A stretch of 21,212 bases of DNA from Pseudomonadota bacterium (lineage in GTDB: Bacteria; Pseudomonadota; Alphaproteobacteria; Rhizobiales; Tepidamorphaceae): positions 1 through 21,212 of the forward strand of contig JAEWYT010000008.1 in assembly GCA_023458595.1 (NCBI GenBank). Direction: 5' to 3'. Under the pieces are notes generated by a model that worked only from the letters and a program-made list of their open reading frames with translations, ran no database searches and had not been told where the DNA came from. Below, piece after piece: positions 1-9,700 of the stretch. Numbering within the stretch: position 1 is the stretch's first letter; each line of letters begins with the position of its first letter. The position numbers were made by a program, and so were the translations under genes.

Positions 1-1395
<1,395 letters not shown>

Positions 1396-1423
1396 CGCCA
1401 ACCGGCGCCCGAACCCCGACGCA

Positions 1424-1451
1424 GCCGGCGGACCCGAACGGGACCGCCGGC
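1424..1451 (+). terminator. Strong GC hairpin 29 nt after ahcY stop
   Basis: GCCGGCGG (1424-1431) pairs perfectly with CCGCCGGC (1444-1451), and the 12-nt loop can add three more pairs (CCC/GGG). It sits where an ahcY terminator is expected, but no T-run follows, so it is not a canonical intrinsic terminator. It could also protect the mRNA 3' end or assist Rho-dependent termination. Confidence 0.4.
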
Positions 1452-1455
1452 GATA

Positions 1456-1476
1456 TTCCGGCCCAAACGGCCGGAA
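1456..1476 (+). terminator. Second hairpin downstream of ahcY
   Basis: TTCCGGCC (1456-1463) and GGCCGGAA (1469-1476) form a perfect 8-bp stem around the 5-nt loop CAAAC. It lies 4 nt after the preceding hairpin, so the two form a tandem structure at the ahcY 3' end. No T-tract follows. Role as terminator or 3' stabiliser is inferred from position only. Confidence 0.35.
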
Positions 1477-1504
1477 CGAAGCGGCTAAAGACTGGACGGG
1501 CGAT

Positions 1505-1519
1505 TAAACCCGCCGTTAA
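1505..1519 (+). promoter_or_regulatory. Near-match to CtrA box (TAAA-N7-TTAA) and adjacent 12-bp palindrome upstream of divL
   Basis: TAAA-CCCGCCG-TTAA matches 7 of 8 bases of the alphaproteobacterial CtrA consensus TTAA-N7-TTAA with the right 7-nt spacer. Five nt later (1524-1535) is the perfect palindrome TTACTCGAGTAA, a possible operator. Both lie in an A+T-rich patch of a GC-rich spacer, about 200 bp before divL. CtrA control of divL would make sense because DivL acts on the pathway that controls CtrA, but the match is imperfect and far from the candidate promoter. Binding is inference. Confidence 0.25.
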
Positions 1520-1595
1520 TTGCTTACTCGAGTAAATTTGAGCGACCCGGCTCGATCCCGCCTGCACTGCCCGCCGTTCGTGCTCTCATGCGACC

Positions 1596-1624
1596 ATGAC
1601 AGGCATCGTCCGGGCCAGTAGATT
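1596..1624 (+). promoter_or_regulatory. Candidate sigma70-type promoter for divL operon
   Basis: ATGACA at 1596-1601 matches 5 of 6 bases of the -35 consensus and TAGATT at 1619-1624 matches 4 of 6 of the -10 consensus, with a 17-nt spacer. Transcription would start near 1631 and leave a leader of about 85 nt before the divL ATG. Two GANTC sites, the target of the CcrM methyltransferase in this class, follow at 1636-1640 (GATTC) and 1681-1685 (GACTC). No other promoter-like pair stands out in the 1396-1715 spacer. Confidence 0.4.
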
Positions 1625-1715
1625 AAAGGCCCACTGATTCGTTCGCGGCGCAGGGGCGGCTTTTGCGCGGACGGATGCACGACTCCGTTGGGCGCGGATC
1701 TGAGGAACGGGCGGA

Positions 1716-4430
1716 ATGGCACCAAGGCGGCGGCAGATGGGCGACCGGGGCGTCGCTCCGGTGCTCGCTACGTGTGCCGCCTGGCTGACGGCGGCGCCGG
1801 CCCACGCGCAGTCCGGCTCCTCGGCGCGAGCGGAGGCCGTCGACGCAGTGGCGGGCATGCACGGCCGTCTCGTCGACGCGGCGGCGGGCCTGTCCCAGGA
1901 AGCGCTCGCGGCCCTCAGCCTGTTCCTCGGCATCCTGTTCTTCGCCGTGCTCGCCGCGATCCTGTTCGTGCGCGCGCGCGCACGGCTGCAGGAAGCGGAG
2001 CGCAACGCGCGCGAGCAGATCGGCGAGTTGAGCGCCCGCGTCGAGCGGGCGGAAGGGTTGCTCGCCGTCGACCAGAACGTGCTGGTGGTGTGGCCGCCGG
2101 GGTCGCATCCGGGTTCGGGCGAGGAGCCCGAGATCAACTGCGATCCGGGTCCCTCGCGGGCGCTGCCGGCGCGGCGCGCCGACGTGCTCGCTTTCGGCAA
2201 GTGGCTCGACGCCGAGTCCGCCCTGGAGCTCGAGCGCCTGATAACCGGGCTGAGAGCCCGCGGAGAGAGCTTCAACGTCATGCTCCGCACCCGCGCCCGC
2301 GGCGACGGGGAAGCGGGCCACGTCGAGGCCGACGGCCGGTCCGCGGGCGGCAGGGCCGTTTTGCGCCTGCGCGATCTCGCCGGCCAGCGCCGCGAGGTCG
2401 CCCGCATCCAGGAGCAGCACAAGCAGCTGACCCGAGAGGTCGAGGGTCTGCGCGCCCTGATGGACGCCGTGCCGATGCCGGCCTGGCTGAAGGACGCGAG
2501 CGGCAAGCTCGTCTGGGCGAACGTCGCCTATGCCCGCGCCGTCGGCGCGGCGAGCGCGACCGCCGCCGTGATGGAGGGCCGCGAGCTTCTCGACGAGGCC
2601 GCGCGCGGCCAGATCGAGGAGGCCCGCGGCACCGGTCGCGTCGCGCACCGGCAGCTGCCGCTGCCCGTCGACGGCGGCGAGCGGGTGCACGAGGTCTGGG
2701 ACGTCGCCGCCGAGCGCTTCCGGGCCGGCATCGCCGTCGACGTGACCGAGCTCGACCGGCTGCGCCGCCAGCTCGGCACCCGCGATTCGACCCACGCCCG
2801 CACGCTCGACCAGGTCTCGACGGCCGTCGCCGTGTTCGGGCCCGACCGCCGCCTCGTCTTCAACAACCGCTCGTTCCGCCAGCTCTGGGGCCTCGACGAG
2901 CCGTTCCTGGAAAGCCGACCCGGTCTCGACGAGATCCTCGACCGGCTGCGCGCGGCCGGACGGCTGCAGGAGCCCGCCGACTACCGCCGCTGGCGCGACG
3001 ACCAGCTCGCCATCTTCGGGCCGGAGCGCGGCTTCGACGGCGGCGAGCCGATGCGCCAGACGCTCTGGCACCTGCCGGACGGGCGCGCCTTCCGCGTCGT
3101 CCTGGCGCGCCAGAGCGACGGTGTCGTCTCCGCGCTGTTCGAGGACGTGACCGCCTCGATCGACCTGGAAAGCCGCGTCGTCGCCCTGACCCAGGTGCAG
3201 CGCGAGACCATCGACAGCCTCGACGAGGGCATCGCCGTGTTCGGCACCGACGGCCGGCTGAGGCTTCACAACCCGGCCTTCGCGACGATCTGGAAGCTGC
3301 CGCCCGAGCGCCTCGAGGGCTATCCGCACGTCGAGCAGGTCGTCGGCTGGTTCCGCGGCATCTACGACGACGAGGTGGTGTGGTCGTCGTTGCGCGCGGT
3401 CGTCACGGGCCTGGTCGATTCCCGCGAGTCCCTGTCCGCCCGGCTGGAACGCCCCGACCGCTCCATCGTCGACCTGCGCGCCGTGCCGCTGCCCGACGGC
3501 GCGACGCTCGTCGTCTTCACCGACGTGAGCGATTCCGCCCGCATCGAGCGCGCGCTGCGCGACCGCAACGACGCGCTGATGGCGGCGGCGCGCATCAAGA
3601 ACGAATTCGTCCACAAGGTCTCCTACGAGCTGCGCGCGCCACTGACCAACATCATCGGCTTCGCCCAGCTGATGAGCGACGGGGAGCCCGGCGCGCTCTC
3701 CGAGCGCCAGCGCGAATACGCCGGCTACATCCTGTCCTCGTCGAGCGCGCTGCTCGCCATCATCAACGACATCCTCGACCTCGCCACGATCGACGCGGGC
3801 GTCATGGAGCTCGATATCGGCGACGTCGACATCGGTTCCGCCGTCGCCGCAGCGACCGAGGGGCTGCGCGACAGGCTGAAGGAATCCGGCGTCGCGCTGA
3901 AGGTCGAGGTGCCGGAGGACATCGGCTCCTTCGAGGCCGACGAGAAGCGCATCCGGCAGATCCTGTTCAACCTGCTGTCGAACGCGATCGGATTCTCCGA
4001 ACCCGGCCAGGCCGTCCGGATCGTCTGCCGCCAGGACGGGGGGCATCACGTCGTCTTCCAGGTCTCCGACAACGGCCCCGGCATTCCCGACGACGTGCGC
4101 CGCACCGTCTTCGACCGCTTCGAGAGCCACTCGCTCGGCACCCGCCACCGCGGCGCGGGCCTCGGCCTGTCGATCGTGAAGAGCTTCGTCGAGCTGCACG
4201 GGGGCACCGTCGACCTCGAATCCCTGCCCGGCCGCGGCACGACGGTCACCTGCACGCTCCCAACCCACCAGCCCGGGTGGACGGGGCGGGACGAGGACAT
4301 GGACGACGAGGACTTCGAGGTCGAGATCCACGAGCTCGATCTCGTCCCGCCGAAGAACGCCGCCTCCGGGCCGTCGCCGGCCGGCGCGGATGTGGCGTCC
4401 GGCCGGTCCGAACGCCTGGACCGGCGCTGA
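1716..4430 (+). CDS. divL: DivL-type membrane sensor pseudo-histidine kinase with Tyr in the H-box
   Basis: Cell-cycle signalling protein of the alphaproteobacterial DivK-DivL-CckA-CtrA pathway. The 904-aa protein starts with a signal-like segment (about 1-31, APAHA then Gln32), one membrane helix (about 64-86) and a short coiled coil (about 88-115). PAS-like domains follow at about 112-225 (weak), 240-350, 362-480 and 497-610. The dimerisation/H-box reads KVSYELRAPLTNIIGFAQ: Tyr637 stands where histidine kinases have the phosphorylated His. The ATPase domain looks intact: N-box Asn756, DNGPG at 785-789, GAGLGLS at 813-819. In Caulobacter DivL the same His-to-Tyr change is the hallmark, and the protein is described as a regulator of CckA rather than a conventional kinase. 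An acidic tail (859-880) follows the ATPase domain. ATG 1716 has GAGGAA at 1702-1707; Met8 (1737) is an alternative start. The stop overlaps the Shine-Dalgarno of the next gene. Confidence 0.9.
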   Translation: MAPRRRQMGDRGVAPVLATCAAWLTAAPAHAQSGSSARAEAVDAVAGMHGRLVDAAAGLSQEALAALSLFLGILFFAVLAAILFVRARARLQEAERNAREQIGELSARVERAEGLLAVDQNVLVVWPPGSHPGSGEEPEINCDPGPSRALPARRADVLAFGKWLDAESALELERLITGLRARGESFNVMLRTRARGDGEAGHVEADGRSAGGRAVLRLRDLAGQRREVARIQEQHKQLTREVEGLRALMDAVPMPAWLKDASGKLVWANVAYARAVGAASATAAVMEGRELLDEAARGQIEEARGTGRVAHRQLPLPVDGGERVHEVWDVAAERFRAGIAVDVTELDRLRRQLGTRDSTHARTLDQVSTAVAVFGPDRRLVFNNRSFRQLWGLDEPFLESRPGLDEILDRLRAAGRLQEPADYRRWRDDQLAIFGPERGFDGGEPMRQTLWHLPDGRAFRVVLARQSDGVVSALFEDVTASIDLESRVVALTQVQRETIDSLDEGIAVFGTDGRLRLHNPAFATIWKLPPERLEGYPHVEQVVGWFRGIYDDEVVWSSLRAVVTGLVDSRESLSARLERPDRSIVDLRAVPLPDGATLVVFTDVSDSARIERALRDRNDALMAAARIKNEFVHKVSYELRAPLTNIIGFAQLMSDGEPGALSERQREYAGYILSSSSALLAIINDILDLATIDAGVMELDIGDVDIGSAVAAATEGLRDRLKESGVALKVEVPEDIGSFEADEKRIRQILFNLLSNAIGFSEPGQAVRIVCRQDGGHHVVFQVSDNGPGIPDDVRRTVFDRFESHSLGTRHRGAGLGLSIVKSFVELHGGTVDLESLPGRGTTVTCTLPTHQPGWTGRDEDMDDEDFEVEIHELDLVPPKNAASGPSPAGADVASGRSERLDRR

Positions 4431-4445
4431 GGGGAACCGCGTCCG

Positions 4446-5993
4446 GTGGCCTCAGCCCCTCACGGTCTCGTGAGCGTCGAGACGGCGCTCGCCGACGAGC
4501 AGGAGACCGACCGCCTCGCCGAGGCCGTCGGCGCCTCGGCCGGGGCCGGCGACGTGATCCTGCTCGAAGGCGATCTCGGCGCCGGCAAGACGGCGTTCGC
4601 CCGCGCGCTCATTCGCTCCGTCGCCGATGACCGTGCCGTCGAGGTGCCGAGCCCGACCTTCACGCTGGTGCAGACCTACGACGCCGGGCGGCTGCGCATC
4701 GCCCATGCCGACCTCTACCGCATCGCCGATCCCGCCGAGCTCGACGAACTGGGCCTGGACGACTTCGCGACGGACGGCCTGCTGCTGGTCGAGTGGCCGG
4801 AGCGCGCTCCGGGCCGCTTCGGGGACGACCGGCTGGAGGTCCGTCTCCGCGTCGATCCCGCCGCGCCCGAAGCGCGCGAGGCCCGGCTCGTCGGCACCGG
4901 AAGCTGGGCGAAGCGGCTGAAGCGCCTCGCCGAGGTGCGCGACGCGGTGGAGCGGCTCGGCTACGGCGGCTGGCACCGGCGCTTCCTGCAGGGCGACGCC
5001 TCCACCAGGCGCTACGAGGTCCTGACCGACGACGGGCGGACGGCGATCCTGATGGATTCGCCGGCGACGCCCGATCCGGGCACCGGCGCCGTCCCCTACA
5101 GCCGCATCGCCCATCTCGCCGAGACGGTAACTCCGTTCGTCGCGATCGCCCGCGTCCTCAGGGATTTCGGCTTCTCGACGCCGGAGATCTACGCCGCCGA
5201 CCTCGACGCCGGCGTCCTCGTCACCGAGGACCTCGGCCGCCAGGGCGTCCTCGACAGGGACGGGAGGCCGGTCCAGGACCGCTACGCCGCGGCGATCGAC
5301 GCCCTGTCCGTCCTGCACGCGATCGACCTGCCGCAAGAAGCGCAGGCCGCGCCGGGCGTCGTGCATCGCCTGCCGCGCTACGATCACGAGGCCTTCCTGA
5401 TCGAGATATCGCTGCTGCTGGACTGGTTCGCCCCCCTCGTCACGGGCGGGCCGCTGCCGGCCGAGGCGGTCGCCGAGTTCCGCGCCCTGTGGGACGACCT
5501 GCTGTACGACCTGACCGACCCGATCCGCCACCGCGCCTGGGTCCTGCGCGACTACCATTCGCCGAACCTGATCTGGCTGCCGCAGCGCGAGGGCATCGCC
5601 CGCGTCGGCATCATCGACATGCAGGACGCCGTCGTCGGTCCGGCGGCCTACGACGTCGCCTCGCTCGTCTTCGACGCCCGCGTCGACATCTCCGACCGGA
5701 TGTGGCGCGAGCTCTACGCCCGCTACGTCGCCGAACGGCAGATTTTCGATCCGGACTTCGACGCCGAGGGCTTCGACCGCGAGTTCGCCGTCCTCGCCGC
5801 CCAGCGCAACACCAAGATCCTCGGCATCTTCGCCCGCCTGAGCCGGCGCGACGGCAAGCACGGCTACCTGCGGCATATTCCGCGCATCTCCAACTATCTC
5901 GACCATGCGCTCTCCCACTCGGTTCTCGCCGGGCTCAAGCTCTGGTACGACACCCATCTTCCGGCTGACTTGCGCAAGAGGGCGACGGGCTGA
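4446..5993 (+). CDS. TsaE-AmgK fusion: t6A-synthesis ATPase joined to anomeric MurNAc/GlcNAc kinase-like domain
   Basis: Two proteins fused in one 515-aa chain. Residues 1-155 are TsaE, the ATPase that supports the TsaB/TsaD complex making threonylcarbamoyl-adenosine in tRNA: Walker A GDLGAGKT at 42-49, SPTFTLVQTY at 69-78, HADLYR at 87-92, VEWPE at 115-119. Residues about 170-515 are an aminoglycoside-phosphotransferase fold of the AmgK type: nucleotide-lobe segment GDASTRRY at 183-190, catalytic loop LRDYHSPN with Asp369 and Asn374, and metal-binding IDMQD at 390-394. AmgK phosphorylates recycled MurNAc or GlcNAc at the anomeric carbon. The next gene encodes the partner uridylyltransferase MurU, which favours that substrate over antibiotics. 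The GTG start at 4446 is preceded by GAGGGG (4429-4434), which overlaps the divL stop. Kinase substrate is inferred from family and context. Confidence 0.9.
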   Translation: MASAPHGLVSVETALADEQETDRLAEAVGASAGAGDVILLEGDLGAGKTAFARALIRSVADDRAVEVPSPTFTLVQTYDAGRLRIAHADLYRIADPAELDELGLDDFATDGLLLVEWPERAPGRFGDDRLEVRLRVDPAAPEAREARLVGTGSWAKRLKRLAEVRDAVERLGYGGWHRRFLQGDASTRRYEVLTDDGRTAILMDSPATPDPGTGAVPYSRIAHLAETVTPFVAIARVLRDFGFSTPEIYAADLDAGVLVTEDLGRQGVLDRDGRPVQDRYAAAIDALSVLHAIDLPQEAQAAPGVVHRLPRYDHEAFLIEISLLLDWFAPLVTGGPLPAEAVAEFRALWDDLLYDLTDPIRHRAWVLRDYHSPNLIWLPQREGIARVGIIDMQDAVVGPAAYDVASLVFDARVDISDRMWRELYARYVAERQIFDPDFDAEGFDREFAVLAAQRNTKILGIFARLSRRDGKHGYLRHIPRISNYLDHALSHSVLAGLKLWYDTHLPADLRKRATG

Positions 5994-5998
5994 GCGGC

Positions 5999-6739
5999 AT
6001 GACGAAGAGCGGTAGCGGGAAATTCCGCCCCGAGGCGGCAATGGTGCTCGCCGCGGGGCTCGGCATGCGCATGCGGCCGATCACCGAGACGAAGCCGAAG
6101 CCGCTCGTGGCGGTCGCCGGCAAGCCGCTGATCGACCACGTGCTCGACCGGCTCGCCGAGGCTGGCGTCGACAGGGCCGTCGTCAACGTCCACTACCGCG
6201 CCGACCAGATCGAGAGCCACGTGAAGGGCCGCGCCCATCCCCGCGTCGGGATCTCCGACGAGCGCGCGCTCCTGCTGGAGACCGGCGGTGGCATCGTCCA
6301 CGCGCTGGAGAAGCTCGGGGACAAGCCGTTCTACCTGCTCAATACGGATTCGCTGTGGGTCGACGGCGCGCGGCCGCTGCTCGACAGGCTTGCGGAGGCC
6401 TTCGACGAGAGCCGTATGGATGCGCTCCTCGTCGTCGCCTCCGTCGTCGCCACGTCGGGCTATGTCGGAGCCGGCGATTTCCTGCTCGACGCGGAGGGCC
6501 GCCTGCGCCGGCGGCCCGAGCGCATCACCGCGCCGTTCGTCTACACCGGCTGCGGGATCCTGTCGCCGAAGCTGTTTCAGGGCGCGCCCGAGGGGCCGTT
6601 CTCGCTGAACGTCCTTTTCGACAGGGCGATCGAGGCCGAAAGGCTCTATGGTCTGAGGCTCGACGGCTTGTGGATGCATGTCGGCACGCCGGAAGCGATC
6701 GGCGAGGCCGAGCAGATGATCTCCGAAAGCGCCATGTGA
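5999..6739 (+). CDS. murU: Sugar-phosphate nucleotidyltransferase, MurU-like (MurNAc-1-P uridylyltransferase)
   Basis: A 246-aa cytosolic nucleotidyltransferase. The N-terminal signature runs LAAGLGMRMRPITETKPKP (about 17-35), with the nucleotide-binding glycines and Lys34. ETGGGI at 94-99 and NTDSLW (Asp117) belong to the active site. Following AmgK, MurU converts MurNAc-1-phosphate to UDP-MurNAc, letting recycled wall sugar bypass de novo, fosfomycin-sensitive synthesis. It starts 5 nt after the TsaE-AmgK stop, so the pair is cotranscribed and probably coupled. Met15 (6041) is a possible alternative start, since family members often begin close to the signature. Near the C-terminus the motif reads WMHVGTPE, with His227 where many relatives carry Asp. 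Other sugar-1-phosphates (GDP-mannose type) cannot be excluded from sequence alone; context favours MurU. Confidence 0.82.
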   Translation: MTKSGSGKFRPEAAMVLAAGLGMRMRPITETKPKPLVAVAGKPLIDHVLDRLAEAGVDRAVVNVHYRADQIESHVKGRAHPRVGISDERALLLETGGGIVHALEKLGDKPFYLLNTDSLWVDGARPLLDRLAEAFDESRMDALLVVASVVATSGYVGAGDFLLDAEGRLRRRPERITAPFVYTGCGILSPKLFQGAPEGPFSLNVLFDRAIEAERLYGLRLDGLWMHVGTPEAIGEAEQMISESAM

Positions 6740-6776
6740 GGCACGGGATGGCTGCCATCCCACGGAAGGCGGACGG

Positions 6777-9700
6777 ATGACGGCGGGGGGAACGCCGCGG
6801 CTGTGGACGGTGCCGCCCTCGACGCCGTTCCTCGCGCGCCTCGCCGACGCGCTTCTCGCCGGCACCCTCGTGCCGCCCCGGCCGGACGGGACGCTCTGGC
6901 CGCTGTCCGACCATCTCGTGCTGCTGCCGACGCGGCGCGCCTGCCGGGCGCTCGCCGAGATCCTCGCCGACCGCGCCGGGGGGGAGGCGGCGCTCTTGCC
7001 GCGCATCCGCACGATCGGCGACATCGACGAGGTGGAGCTGGCGCTTTCCGGCGCGCCCGGCGACGCGGCGGCCGCGCTCGGAACGCCGCCGGCGATCGCG
7101 CCCCTGCGCCGGCATGTGCTGCTGACCGATCTGGTGCTGAGATGGGGACGCACCGTCGCGCAGACGCTGATGGTGCCGGACCGAGACGAACCCGTGGCGA
7201 TCCCGGTCGTGCCGGGCGATGCCGCCTTCCTCGCCCGCGACCTCGCGACCCTGATCGACGACTTCGAGACCGAGGGGCGGCCTTTCTCCGGTCTTTCCGG
7301 ACTGGTGCCCGAGGATCACGCCGCCTACTGGCGGCTCACCGTCGAATTCCTGAAGATCGCGACCGAAACCTGGCCCGCGATCCTGGCGGAAGAGGGCAGG
7401 ATCGATCCGGCCGCCCGCCGCGACGCGCTGCTCGACGCCGAGACGGCGCGGCTGACGGCGACGCCGCCGGGAACCCCGATCGTCGCTGCCGGCTCGACCG
7501 GCACGATCCCGGCGACCGCCCGCCTGCTCGGCGCGATCGCGCGCCTGCCCTGCGGCGCCGTCGTGCTGCCCGGCCTCGACCTCGATCTCGACGAGGAGAG
7601 CTGGGCGGCGATCGACGCGGAGGACCGGCCGCAGCCCGGCCATCCGCAATACGGCCTGAAGCGCCTGCTCGGCCGCGTCGGCGCGGTGCGCCGGGGCATC
7701 GACCCCCTGGTCGCGCCGCAGCGGCCCGCGCGCGAGCGGATCGTCGCCGAGACCTTCCGGCCGGTCGCGACCACGGACCAGTGGGCGGCGCTCGCGCAGC
7801 GGATCGCCGCCGCCGCCTTCGACGACGCGCTGTCGGGCCTTGCCGTGCTCGAAGCCGCCAACGAGCAGGAGGAGGCGCTGTCGATCGCGCTGCTGATGCG
7901 CGAGACGGTCGACACGCCGGAGCGCACCGCCGCGCTGGTGACGCCCGACCGCGGCCTCGCCCGCCGCGTCTGCGCGGAGCTGGTGCGCTGGGAAATCGCC
8001 GTGGAAGATTCCGCCGGCGTGCCGCTCGCCGAGACGGCGGCCGGCACCCTGTTCCGCCTGATCGCCGACGCCGCCGCGCTGAGGCTCGCGCCGGTGCAGT
8101 TCGTCGCGCTGATCCAGCATCCGCTCGCCGCGTTCGGTCTCGAACCGGACAAAGCCCGCCAGGCCGCCCGCATTCTCGAACTCGCCGTCCTGCGCGGACC
8201 GCGCCCGGCGTCCGGCGGCGCCGGTCTCGTCCGCGCCGTCCGCCATGCCTTCGACCATCGGGCGACGGCGATCCTGCATCCGGCGGTCCGGCGGCTGACC
8301 GAAACGGACTGGCACGGGGCGATCGATCTCGCCGGGCGCGTCGCCGCCGCGATCGCCCCGCTCGAGGATATGGCGGAGCCGGGCGAACGCTCTCTCGCCG
8401 ATCTCGCCGCCGCGCACCGTGCCGCGCTGGCCCGGGTGATCGCCTCCCCCGAAGGCGCGACGCTGACGGGCGAGGACGGCGAGGCGCTGAGCCGCTTCCT
8501 CGACGATCTCGACGAGGCGGCCCCCTGGGGAGACGGCGGCGGGCTCTCCGCGCGGCTCGACCAGTATCCCGCGCTCCTGCGCGCGCTGATGTCGGGCACG
8601 CCGGTGCGCCGCCGCGCGCCGGGCCATCCGCGCCTGTCGATCCTCGGCCCCCTCGAGGCGCGCATGATCTCCGCCGATCTCGTCGTCCTCGGCGGGCTCG
8701 AGGAGGGCGTCTGGCCGGCCGACACGCGCACCGATCCCTTCCTCAACCGGCCGATGCGCCGCGATGTCGGGCTGGAGGCGCCCGAGCGCTTCATCGGCCT
8801 TGCCGCCCACGACGTCGCCCAGGCGATGTGCGCGCCCGAGGTGGTGCTGTCGCGCTCGCTGAAGCTCGGCGGTGCGCCGGCGGTCGCCTCGCGCTGGCTG
8901 CAGAGGTTCAAGGCGGTGATCGGCGAGGAGCGCTACAAGGGCCTCGTCGCGCGCGGCGACCGGTATCTCGGCTTCGCCCGCGCGATCGATCTCGCCGTCG
9001 GGATCGAGCCGCTCGGCGAACCGACGCCGCGCCCGCCCGTCGAGGCGCGGCCGCAGCGTCTCAGCGTCACCGAGATCGAGACGCTGATCCGCGACCCCTA
9101 CGCAGTCTATGCCCGCCGCATCCTGGGGCTCGAGCCGCTCGGCAATCTCGACGAGGCGCCCGACGCGCGCGAGCGCGGCACCATCATCCACGACGCGCTC
9201 GCCCGCTACGTGCAGGCGATCGATGTCGGCGAGGCGCCGGACCTCGTCGAGATCGGCGAAAGGCTGTTTGCGAGCCTCGACGACTTTCCCGAGGTGCGTG
9301 CCTTCTGGTGGCCCCGCTTCCTGCGCGTCGCCGGATGGTTCGTGCAGCAGGACGCGGCCGAGCGGGTCGGCCTCAAGCAGCGCCTCGTCGAGCAGAAGGG
9401 CGAATTGAAGCTCGAAATCGCCGGCCGCGCGTTCGTTCTCTCCGGCCGCGCCGACCGCTTCGACGTGACCGGCAACGGCCTCAGGATCGTCGACTATAAG
9501 ACCGGCACCGCGCCGAGCGCGAAGCAGGTCCTCACCGGCCTGAGCCCGCAGTTGCCGCTCGAAGCCGCGATGGCGATGAACGGCGGCTTCGGGCCGGACC
9601 TCGCCCGGCTGACGCCGAGCGAGCTCGCCTATGTCGAGCTGAAGGGCAGCCGCGTCGCCGGCGACGTGAAGACGATCGAGCCCGAGGGCATGACGGTCGC

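Noticed and set aside
1504..1519. Exact CtrA site TTAA...TTAA before divL
   Set aside because: The two TTAA words are 8 nt apart rather than 7; only the TAAA-N7-TTAA reading has correct spacing, so it is kept as a weak candidate and not as a certain site.
1623..4331. A 902-codon open frame on the minus strand opposite divL
   Set aside because: A shadow of GC-rich codon bias. It has no recognisable domains, is rich in Asp/Val/Arg/Gly/His in a mirrored pattern, and divL on the plus strand has all family motifs.
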